From NCBI RefSeq assembly GCF_029581195.1, contig NZ_CP120737.1, positions 2,767,001 through 2,831,000 on the forward strand: a stretch of DNA of 64,000 nucleotides, in the 5' to 3' direction. Both the position numbers and the translations under genes were made by a program. The notes beneath the pieces are model-generated. The model was not told the DNA's origin, ran no database searches, and was given only the letters and a program-made list of their open reading frames with translations. Below, piece by piece: positions 1-7,400 of the stretch; positions within the stretch are counted from its first letter, which is position 1, and each line of letters starts with the position of its first letter. This DNA is from Solwaraspora sp. WMMD791 (lineage in GTDB: Bacteria; Actinomycetota; Actinomycetes; Mycobacteriales; Micromonosporaceae).

Positions 1-2
1 CC

Positions 3-692
3 GACGGGTGGGCACGGTTGCTGCCGGACGGGGTACTGGTGTCCAACGCGCGGGGGGCGCACGGACCGCCCACTGCCGAGCTGGCCGTCGCGCTGCTGCT
101 GGCCGTCTACCGGGACCTGCCCGGCTTCCGCGACGACCAGGCTGCCGGCCGATGGCGGCGACGGACCACGGACACCCTGTCCGGCAAGCGGGTCCTCGTC
201 CTCGGTGCCGGCGACCTCGGCGGCAGCCTGCGCCGGCTGCTGGTCGCCTTCGACACGACGGTCACCCTGGTCGGGCGGCGGCCGCGGCCCGAGGTACGGA
301 CGTTGACGGACCTGCCCGAGCTGCTACCCGACCACGATGCCACGGTGGTGATGCTGCCGTACACTCCGGACACTCATCGGCTGGTGGACCAGCGGTTCCT
401 GGCCCTGATGCCGGACGACGGGGTGCTCGTCAACGTGGCCCGTGGTGGCATCGTCGACACCGACGCCCTGCTGGCCGAGCTCACCACCGGCCGGCTCCGG
501 GCAGCTCTGGACGTGACCGAACCCGAACCGCTGCCGGCCGGACATCCGCTCTGGACAGCACCCGGAGTGCTCATCACCCCGCACGTCGGCGGCTACGTAC
601 ACGATTTCCGCGAACGCGGCTGGCAGGTGGTTGCCGCCCAGATTGCCCAGTTCGCCGCCACCGGCCGGACGGACAACCTGGTCACGCGGTGA
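3..692 (+). CDS. D-isomer-specific 2-hydroxyacid dehydrogenase, 5' end cut by window
   Basis: The protein is an NAD(P)-dependent oxidoreductase of the D-2-hydroxyacid dehydrogenase family, acting on an unknown 2-hydroxy or 2-keto acid in the cytoplasm. The frame is open to the window edge, so the N-terminal part of the catalytic domain is missing. The visible part shows a Rossmann segment (VLVLGAGDLGGSLRRLL), the VNVARGGIVDTDALL stretch that carries the family arginine, a DVTEPEPLPAGHPLW glutamate region and ITPHVGG with the catalytic histidine. It ends at a TGA at 690-692 and overlaps the convergent gene by 11 bases. Substrate cannot be told from sequence. Confidence 0.9.
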   Translation, partial: DGWARLLPDGVLVSNARGAHGPPTAELAVALLLAVYRDLPGFRDDQAAGRWRRRTTDTLSGKRVLVLGAGDLGGSLRRLLVAFDTTVTLVGRRPRPEVRTLTDLPELLPDHDATVVMLPYTPDTHRLVDQRFLALMPDDGVLVNVARGGIVDTDALLAELTTGRLRAALDVTEPEPLPAGHPLWTAPGVLITPHVGGYVHDFRERGWQVVAAQIAQFAATGRTDNLVTR

Positions 693-1128
693 CCCGACGC
701 CGCAGCGGTGTCACGGCGGCGACCATCGCGTCGACCTCGCGCAGCAACGCGTCGTAGCCGGCCGGGCTGGGCTGCTCGTCGCTGACCAGGGCGACGGTCA
801 GCAGCGTCTGTACGGAGACGTTCTCGGCGGTGGCCGGCAGCGTGTCGTGCCCGCCGAGCGCCGCGAGGAGCAGATTCTCCGCAACCGTCGGGTCGACCAG
901 GGTGCGCTCGGGGTCGAACCGCTCCCGGACGCTGGCCACGAACCGGATCACCGCCGCTGGGTCGTCACGGCGGAACCGCCGGTCGACGCAGAGCACGAAC
1001 AGCCCGCTGAGCAGGTCAAGATAGTGCTGCCGCTCGGCGTCGGTGAACCGCTGGACCCGCCGGTCGTGGGCACCCACCTGCCCGGCCATCAGGTACGTCA
1101 GCGCCGCCACCGGCTGGCTGGCCGTCAC
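682..1128 (-). CDS. hypothetical protein, 148 aa
   Basis: I do not recognise this protein. It is a soluble-looking, mostly helical 148-residue product with no membrane segment or catalytic motif that I can name. The chosen GTG start at 1128 overlaps the TGA of the upstream minus-strand gene in a GTGA arrangement, which argues for translational coupling and against the longer in-frame extension to 1158. It forms a two-gene unit with the 1125-1421 gene and converges on the dehydrogenase at 3-692. Confidence 0.6.
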   Translation of the reverse strand: MTASQPVAALTYLMAGQVGAHDRRVQRFTDAERQHYLDLLSGLFVLCVDRRFRRDDPAAVIRFVASVRERFDPERTLVDPTVAENLLLAALGGHDTLPATAENVSVQTLLTVALVSDEQPSPAGYDALLREVDAMVAAVTPLRRRVTA

Positions 1129-1421
1129 CGCCCCATCTCCCGCTTCACGTTGCCCCACAGTTCCTGGCGCGCCAGCTGCCAGCGGGTGCGGAACCGCAGG
1201 TGCCGCCGGTGCGCGGCGACCACCGTCGCCGCCATCCGGGTGCCGACGACGACGGCGTCACCGTTCGGCCCGGTCATCGGCCGCACCGCCGCCAGCCGGG
1301 CGGTCCGCGCGGCCGGCGGATCGGCACCGGTGTCGAGGGCGTCAACGTAGCGGTCGAGGGCACCGCTGCCGAGATCGAGGCTGATCTCGACGTCACCCAG
1401 CCGGCCCAGTGCGGCGGTCAA
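1125..1421 (-). CDS. hypothetical protein, probably 5'-truncated
   Basis: This frame gives a 98-residue protein of unknown function, translationally coupled (4-base overlap) to the next gene. Its only start near the 5' end is a TTG at 1421, directly preceded by an in-frame stop, and there is no clear ribosome site. The 5' end abuts the fragment of a GntR regulator on the other strand at 1418-1531. I infer that a rearrangement removed the original beginning of the gene. It could still be translated from an internal start. Confidence 0.4.
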   Translation of the reverse strand: MTAALGRLGDVEISLDLGSGALDRYVDALDTGADPPAARTARLAAVRPMTGPNGDAVVVGTRMAATVVAAHRRHLRFRTRWQLARQELWGNVKREMGR

Positions 1422-1531
1422 CTACAGTGGTCCGCCAAGCCGTGCTCGTCCTACAGACGCAGGGCATCGTGCAGGGCGTACACGGGCTTGGGGTGTTCGT
1501 CGCCGACCGCGACGAGGCCGCCGGGTCGTAG
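1418..1531 (+). pseudogene. GntR-type winged-helix fragment
   Basis: The plus strand here reads as the second half of a GntR winged helix: STTVVRQAVLVLQTQG followed by VHGLGVFVAD and a TAG stop at 1529-1531. It aligns closely with SVIRQAVLALQAEG and VPGVGVRVAD of the intact gene just downstream. There is no start codon and no first half of the domain, so this is a decayed or truncated paralogue. It overlaps the start of the opposite-strand gene by four bases. Confidence 0.6.
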
Positions 1532-1583
1532 GTGGCGCTGGCGCATCAGGCGTACCGTCGGCGGGCCGCCCACGGGAGGGTCA

Positions 1584-1835
1584 ATGACGGTTGCGCCTCA
1601 GTGGGAGCAGGTCGCGGACGACATCCGCGCGCAGATCGAGTCCGGTGAGCTCCGTCCCGGCGATCGACTGCCGCCCATCGACCAGCTGCGGGAACGTCAT
1701 CGGGTCGCCGCCTCGGTCATCCGCCAAGCCGTCCTCGCCCTGCAGGCGGAGGGCGCGGTCCGGGGCGTACCCGGGGTGGGTGTCCGCGTTGCCGACCACG
1801 AGGGAACCGTCATTGTTCTTAAACCGCCGGTTTGA
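1584..1835 (+). CDS. GntR-family DNA-binding protein, winged helix only
   Basis: This 83-residue protein is essentially a lone GntR winged-helix domain. WEQVADDIRAQIESGELRPGDRLP, read in two parts (WEQVADDIRAQ and SGELRPGDRLP), is followed by LRERHRVAASVIRQAV as the recognition helix and a short wing. It lacks the C-terminal effector domain normally found in GntR regulators, which is common in short actinobacterial versions. The ATG at 1584 has a GGGAGGG ribosome site nine bases upstream. A long hairpin starts inside its last codons. Target genes are unknown; autoregulation is the default guess. Confidence 0.8.
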   Translation: MTVAPQWEQVADDIRAQIESGELRPGDRLPPIDQLRERHRVAASVIRQAVLALQAEGAVRGVPGVGVRVADHEGTVIVLKPPV

Positions 1836-1855
1836 CGACAATGGCGGTTCCCTCG
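1799..1855. terminator. long imperfect hairpin at GntR gene end
   Basis: Two arms, 1799-1817 and 1837-1855, match at 17 of 19 positions when folded (CGAGGGAACCG...). The loop itself contains a smaller AAACCG/CGGTTT hairpin. The left arm lies in the last codons of the GntR gene and the right arm beyond its stop, so it may end transcription. There is no T-tract, and a degenerate mobile-element origin is possible. Confidence 0.5.
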
Positions 1856-1887
1856 ATGCCGTCGACGCCCGATTCGGCAGCCGGCGA

Positions 1888-1893
1888 TAGGCT
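1888..1893 (+). promoter_or_regulatory. -10 element TAGGCT for a leaderless GNAT transcript
   Basis: TAGGCT fits the actinobacterial TANNNT -10 consensus and ends six bases before the ATG at 1900. No Shine-Dalgarno sequence precedes that start. The spacing is what is expected if transcription begins at the start codon. Confidence 0.5.
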
Positions 1894-1899
1894 GCGCTG

Positions 1900-2451
1900 A
1901 TGCAAGATCCCACGCGACCGCCAGTGCAACTGCCGGCGCAACCGCAGGTGCGACGCGCGACTGTCCCCGACGCACCCGCCCTGGTACGACTCCGGGTCGT
2001 CATGCTGCAGGACATGGGCGCGCCGGTCGGCGACGAATCGGCAACCTGGCGCTCGGCGGCCCTCGACTGGTTCACCCGGTCACTCGGCGACCCGGGGATG
2101 TTCGCGGCGTTCGTGGTCGACGACCCGCAGCACGGCATCGTCAGCGGCGCCGTCGGCCTGTGCGACCGGCACGCCCCCTCCCCCGGCAACCCGGGCGGAC
2201 TGCGCGGGCACCTGTTCAACGTGTGCACCGAGCCGGACCATCGAGGCCGCGGCTACGCGCGCGACTGCGTACGGGCGCTGCTGGACTGGTTCGCCACCGA
2301 GACCAGTGTCAGTGTCGTCGACCTGAACGCCACCGCCGGCAGCGGCAACCTGTACCAGTCGATGGGTTTCGCCCCGTCCCGCCACCCGGCGCTGCAGCTA
2401 CGCCGCGACCAGATGAACGCTCACGCTGGCCCGCCGCACACGACCGCCTGA
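1900..2451 (+). CDS. GNAT-family N-acetyltransferase
   Basis: This 183-residue protein has the GNAT fold and should transfer an acetyl group from acetyl-CoA to an unknown amine. Visible features are an N-terminal RRATVPDAPALVRLR strand-helix, the acetyl-CoA-binding segment TEPDHRGRGYARDCVRALL (the R/Q-x-x-G-x-G/A loop in the form RGRGYA), and a C-terminal LNATAGSGNLYQSMGF segment typical of motif B. The start looks leaderless. Its 3' end overlaps the opposite-strand regulator gene by about 54 bases, which may reflect the broken end of that gene. Confidence 0.85.
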   Translation: MQDPTRPPVQLPAQPQVRRATVPDAPALVRLRVVMLQDMGAPVGDESATWRSAALDWFTRSLGDPGMFAAFVVDDPQHGIVSGAVGLCDRHAPSPGNPGGLRGHLFNVCTEPDHRGRGYARDCVRALLDWFATETSVSVVDLNATAGSGNLYQSMGFAPSRHPALQLRRDQMNAHAGPPHTTA

Positions 2452-3231
2452 CCACCGCCCGCCCCTCAGCATCCGCCCCACCAGCGTCACTGTGTCGTGG
2501 TGCCCTTCAACAGGTCGAAAATTCGACGTCGCCATCCCGGCGCACCCAATCGCCTCCTGCAGATAGCGGCGCGACTCGGCACGCCGCTCCGCGTCCAGCG
2601 CGAGCCAGCCGATCCAGGCTTCCAGGTCGCCGAGGTTGCTCTGCAGCGCGTCGCCGACCTGCCGTGGGTAGGTGGCCTCCCGCTCCCAGCGGGTCAGCCG
2701 GCGGTGCATGGCGATGGCGACGTCGCAGAGTTTGCCGCCGCCGGCCGCCGCGTCGGCCCGCTCAAGGCTCGCGATGGTGGCCGACACCTGCTGCAGGTGC
2801 TCCATGCTCAGGTGCTGCGGCACGTCCGGGGCGGTGATCCAGTCCCGCAGCGGGCTGGCGATGCCCAGACCCGCCAGAACGGCATTGATCGTGAACGCAC
2901 GCCGGTCCGTAAGATCACCTCCATTGTCGTCCCCCGATGTAACGGTACCGCCCCAATCGTCGATGTCCAGAGATCGATTTTCTGGCTCCCCGGCGAGCAG
3001 GGCATCGAGTTGATCGACCGAGGTGCCGAGCGCTTCCGCGAGTCGCGCCCGAGTGAGCGGGTGTGGCTCAGCCTTACCCTGGTCCCACCGGGCGACGGTG
3101 GTCCGGTCGACCTGCAGGCGCTCGGCCAGCCCTTCCTGACTGAAGCCGGCCGCCCTGCGCCTCCTGATGAAACTGTCCCGCCGTTCGGTCGACTGGACGC
3201 CCTCCCGTCGCGGCCCGTGTCCAGGGTGCAC
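2398..3231 (-). CDS. XRE-family regulator, C-terminal part apparently lost
   Basis: The N-terminal third contains a clear Cro/XRE helix-turn-helix (SFIRRRRAAGFSQEGLAERL then DRTTVARWDQGKAEPHP). A helical region follows, of the kind found before TPR-like repeats in actinobacterial XRE regulators. After YLQEAIGCAG the sequence stops resembling that family and runs as low-complexity arginine and valine-rich residues to the stop, overlapping the acetyltransferase gene. Relatives I recall are around 400 residues, so this 277-residue product looks truncated at the 3' end. The GTG at 3231 is the best start but lacks a good ribosome site. Confidence 0.55.
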   Translation of the reverse strand: MHPGHGPRREGVQSTERRDSFIRRRRAAGFSQEGLAERLQVDRTTVARWDQGKAEPHPLTRARLAEALGTSVDQLDALLAGEPENRSLDIDDWGGTVTSGDDNGGDLTDRRAFTINAVLAGLGIASPLRDWITAPDVPQHLSMEHLQQVSATIASLERADAAAGGGKLCDVAIAMHRRLTRWEREATYPRQVGDALQSNLGDLEAWIGWLALDAERRAESRRYLQEAIGCAGMATSNFRPVEGHHDTVTLVGRMLRGGRWSGGRVRRASVSVHLVAA

Positions 3232-3379
3232 ACAAGTAACGCAGATCGGAGAGATCAATTCTACGGGCTGTGGACAACTCGCACTCGCCACCTTCGTGGA
3301 ATTTCCACGGCCCTCAGCTGACGAATAGCATCCAGCGCTTCGGGAACTCCGTACCGGATAGCTCTTTACCTGCGGCACC

Positions 3380-3934
3380 ATGCCATGCATGGACGACATG
3401 AGCATCGACGGACTGGCACCGGTCACGGTGATACGCAACGGTGAGATACGTGCAGCGGGACGGCGGCTCGACGACGTCATCGTCTACGACTGGGGCTTCC
3501 AACTCAACGGACGGCACCACGAGCAGCGCAGCTACGTCCTGCTCGATGACGGATTCCAGATCAACCAGCCGGTGATCTTTCCACCGGCACAGCAAGGGTG
3601 GTGGTACTGCGACCTGGTCCGGGTGTCAGGCACCGACACCGAGATCGTCGTCGACGACCTCTGGATCGACGTCATCGTCGGACCACCCGACCATCCCTAC
3701 CGGGTGCTCGACCTCGACGAGTACGCCGCAGCGGCCCAGGATGGCGCGTTGACGCCGGCCGAGGCGGCCGACGGGCTCGTCCGTACTCAACGTTTTCTCG
3801 ACCGCCGGCTGAACCGACGTCACGAGACCCTGCGCACCTGGCCCGACTTCCCGCCGGAAACCGTCACCACGCTCGCCGCCCTGCGTTTCGAACGTCGCTG
3901 GACCCGTCTCACCGGACTACCCGAGTGGGCTTGA
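3380..3934 (+). CDS. DUF402 family protein
   Basis: The 184-residue product belongs to the DUF402 family. Characterised relatives such as FomD hydrolyse nucleoside di- or cytidylyl-phosphate substrates with divalent metal. The core reads GWWYCDLVRV and LWIDVIVGPPDHPYRVLDLDE, matching the conserved tryptophan-tyrosine and acidic metal-binding stretches. Three in-frame ATGs (3380, 3389, 3398) are possible starts; none has a strong ribosome site. It is divergent from the XRE regulator. The physiological substrate is unknown. Confidence 0.8.
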   Translation: MPCMDDMSIDGLAPVTVIRNGEIRAAGRRLDDVIVYDWGFQLNGRHHEQRSYVLLDDGFQINQPVIFPPAQQGWWYCDLVRVSGTDTEIVVDDLWIDVIVGPPDHPYRVLDLDEYAAAAQDGALTPAEAADGLVRTQRFLDRRLNRRHETLRTWPDFPPETVTTLAALRFERRWTRLTGLPEWA

Positions 3935-4045
3935 CCCGTAAGCCCGTTCGCCCTGTCGGCTCGTTCAGCCCATGAGACCAGTGACCCCCCTGGAACCTGC
4001 GGACAAAAATCGTGGGTGGCGAGCCAACAGCGTCAGGAGGCACAA

Positions 4046-4361
4046 GTGAGCGGAACGGGCAGCGGTTGGCAGGCGTACTCGGGGGCCGTCGACGACCACG
4101 TGGACCTGCCTCCGGTCGGGCCTGGCCGCGTCGTCGGCGTCGGCGCCATCTGCGACCTCCGACCGCATCCGGCCGATGAGGCGGACACACAGAGCTTCTC
4201 CGTAGGCGAGTGACGATGAGACCGCCGAGGCGCATCCCTGGTCGTGGCTGGCTGACCTCGCACGCTCCCGTGGTCTGGACGTGGTCGCCGACGACCTGCG
4301 GGCTCTACCGTACGAGGTGGTCCTCACCGACGACGTGACCCACTGGCTCGCACGCGGGTGA
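4046..4361 (+). pseudogene. small hypothetical gene interrupted by a frameshift
   Basis: A GTG at 4046 sits behind a perfect AGGAGG at 4035-4040 and opens a frame that stops at 4213 after about 55 codons. Immediately after that stop, another frame reads as sensible protein (DDETAEAHPWSWLADLARSR, then ALPYEVVLTDDVTHWLARG) to a TGA at 4359-4361. Removing one base near 4211 would join the two into a protein of about 104 residues. I do not recognise the family. Either the gene is broken or there is a sequencing error. Confidence 0.5.
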
Positions 4362-4444
4362 CGCTCGACGGCGGCCCGTATCCGGGACCCGGGATCCGCC
4401 GCGTTCCGGCCGGTCGGACCAGGTGGGGTGTCGACCGGCTCGGC

Positions 4445-4450
4445 TAGGGT
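4445..4450 (+). promoter_or_regulatory. -10 element TAGGGT before the assembly-line gene
   Basis: TAGGGT ends six bases before the GTG at 4457 and there is no Shine-Dalgarno sequence. This is the arrangement of a leaderless actinobacterial promoter, and it supports 4457 as the true start of the giant gene. Confidence 0.5.
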
Positions 4451-4456
4451 CTGGCC

Positions 4457-7400
4457 GTGCTGATCACGGACGGGCCCAACGGCGAGAAACACCTGCTCGA
4501 TGTGCTGATCGCAGCCGCCGACACCGCCCCCGATCAGACGATCACGCACGTACGCGGAGACGGGGCCGAACGCGTCGTCACGCACCGACAGCTGCGCGAC
4601 GAGGCGCTGAAGGTCGCCGGTGGGCTGCACGAGGCAGGGATTGCGGCCGGCACACCGGTGATCCTGCTGGCCGATGCCGGCGACGACTTCCAGCCGATGT
4701 TCTGGGGCGCGCTGGCGGCCGGGCTGGTGCCCGTACCGCTGCCGGCGGAACCGACCCGGGTGGCCGGCGTGCGTGACCTGCTCGGCGGCGTACCGGTGAT
4801 CGTCGACGACGCCTGCGCCCCGGTCGCGCAAGCAGCCGACGCGCCGGCGCTGCACCTCGCCACCCTACGGGCCGACGGGCGGACGCCGCGTCGGCTGCCG
4901 GCACCCGACCCTGACGAACCCGCGTTCCTGCAGTTCTCCTCCGGCAGCACCGGCACCCCGCGGGGCGTCGAACTGCGGCACCGCAACGTGCTGGCCAACC
5001 TGCGGCAGATCGGCCAGGCCGCCGCACTGACCGCCGACGACGTCTCGGTGAGCTGGATGCCGTACTTCCACGACATGGGGTTGATCGGCACCCACCTGGC
5101 GCCGCTGGCCGCCCGGCTGCGGCAGGTCCGGATCGGCCCGCTGACGTTCGCGAAACGGCCGCTGCTGTGGTTCAGCGTCGCGCACCGGCACCGGGCCACG
5201 CTGCTGTCGGCCGCCAACTTCGCCCTCGCCCTGGCCGTCCGGCGGGTGCCGGCCGAGGCTCTGGCCGGGCTGGACCTGAGCGCCGTACGGCTGATGATGG
5301 TCGGCGCGGAGCCGATCTCGCCGGTGGTGTGGCGGGCGTTCGTCGAACGGACCCGGCCCGCCGGGCTCGACCCGGCCGCACTGCAACCGGTGTACGGGCT
5401 GGCCGAGGCGACCCTTGCCGTCACCGTCCCGCCGCTGGGCGAAACCGCCGTACCGGTGCGGGTGGACCGGGCGGCGCTCGCCGCCGGCACGGTGCAGCCG
5501 GCCGGCGAGGGCGACCCGGGCGCGGTGGGGTTCATGGACGTCGGGCTGCCGGTGCCCGGCTGCCAGGTACGCATCGTCGACGACGCCGGCAACGTCGTCG
5601 GAGGCGACGGAGCCAGCCAGCTCGTCGGAGCCGACGAGGCCGGCCGGGACCTCGGTGACAGCCGGGTCGGCCGGATCGAGGTACGCGGCCCGAATGTGGC
5701 AGCCGGCTATCACGGTGATCCGGCGGCGACCGCCGAGGTGTTCGTGGACGGTTGGCTGCGTACCGGTGATCTGGGTTTTTTGCGCGACGGCCGGCTCTGC
5801 GTGACCGGCCGGTCGAAGGACGTGGTCTTCGTCAACGGGCGCACCTTCCACGCCGCCGACCTGGAGGAGGTCGTCGCCGGCACGGCCGGGCTGCCGTCGG
5901 GGCGGGTCGCGGTGCTCGGCTGCACCGACCATGCAAGTGGCGCCGAGCGGATCGTGGTGTTCGTGCAGTGGGCCGGCACCATGGCGCCCTCAGCCGACGT
6001 CGCCGCGGTGTTGGCGCAGGTGGCGGCCCGGATAGTGGCGGCCACCGGGCACGACCAGGTACGGGTGCTGCCGGTGCCGCCCGGGGCGTTCCCGCGTACC
6101 ACCAGCGGCAAGCTGCGCCGTCCTCTGCTGCGCCAGCGGTACGCCGCCGGTGACTTCGCCGCCGTCGAGCAACGCTGGGCACCCTCTCCGCTGCCGCCAT
6201 CACCCGCTCAAGATCCCGACGATCTTGCACTTATCGTTGAACAATCCGGACAAAAGTTCGCGATAACTGCAAGATCGTCGGGGAGGTGGGGGGCGGCGAG
6301 GAGCCGCGACGAGGTGGAGCAGGTCGTGCGGGCAGTGTGGGCGAAGGTGCTGCGCCGACCCGCCGACGAGATCGGGTTGCACGACCGGTTCACCACGCTG
6401 GGCGGTTCGTCACTGCAGGCGATGGAGGTGCTGGCCGGGCTTGAGGACGCCTTCGGCCGCGAACTCGACCCGGCCGAGCTGCGGGAACGGGCGACAGTGG
6501 CGGCGCTGGTCGACCATCTGCTCACCCCGGGGGACGACGCGAACGGCAGGACGAGGCACCCGGCGGGCGGCGCGGCTCAGGGGGTGGCGGACGGCGCAGC
6601 CGCCGAGGTCCCTACCCGGTCGGGAGATGAGGTGGCGGTCGTCGGGTTGGCCTGCCGGTTCCCCGGTGCGGACAGCCCCGACGAGTTCTGGCGGCAACTG
6701 CTCGACGGGCGCGACAGCGTGAGCGAGATCCCGGCGCAGCGCTGGCAGCAGGACATCGGCACCGCCCGCTGGGGGGCGTTCCTCGACGACCCGGCCGGCT
6801 TCGACGCCGACTTCTTCGGCATGTCCGACACCGACGCCGACCACACCGACCCGCACGCCCGGATCTTCCTGGAGCTGGCACACGAGGCGTTGGAACGCGC
6901 CGGGTACGCCGGGCCGCGCCGGCACGGCCGCCGGGTCGGGGTGTTCGCGGCGGTCGGCGAGAGCGGCTACGCCGAACTGCTGCGCGCGCAACCGGAGAGT
7001 GCCACCCACCCGGCCGCGCTGGTCGGCAACCTGCGCAACCTGATCCCGGCGCGCGTCGCGCAGGCCCTCGACCTGACCGGGCCGGCGATCGCGGTCGACA
7101 CCGCCTGTTCGTCGGCGCTGGTCGCGCTGCATCTGGCGGTCCGCAGCCTGCGCGACGGCGAATGCGATCTGGCCGTGGTCGGCGGGGTCAACCTCAACCT
7201 GACGCCGACCGGGCACCGGCTGCTCGCCGCCGCCGGGGCGCTGTCGGCCACCGGCCGGTGCCGGGTCTTCGACGCCGCCGCCGACGGGTTCGTGCCCGGC
7301 GAGGGCGGGGCCGCGCTGGTCCTGGCCCGCGCCGCCGACGCCCGCGCCGCCGGGGACGAACTTCTTGCCCTGGTACGCGGGACCGCCGTCAACAACGACG

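Noticed and set aside
4534-5932. Long minus-strand frames opposite the FAAL domain
   Set aside because: Serine, arginine and glycine-rich translations without domains, opposite well-conserved adenylate-forming motifs.
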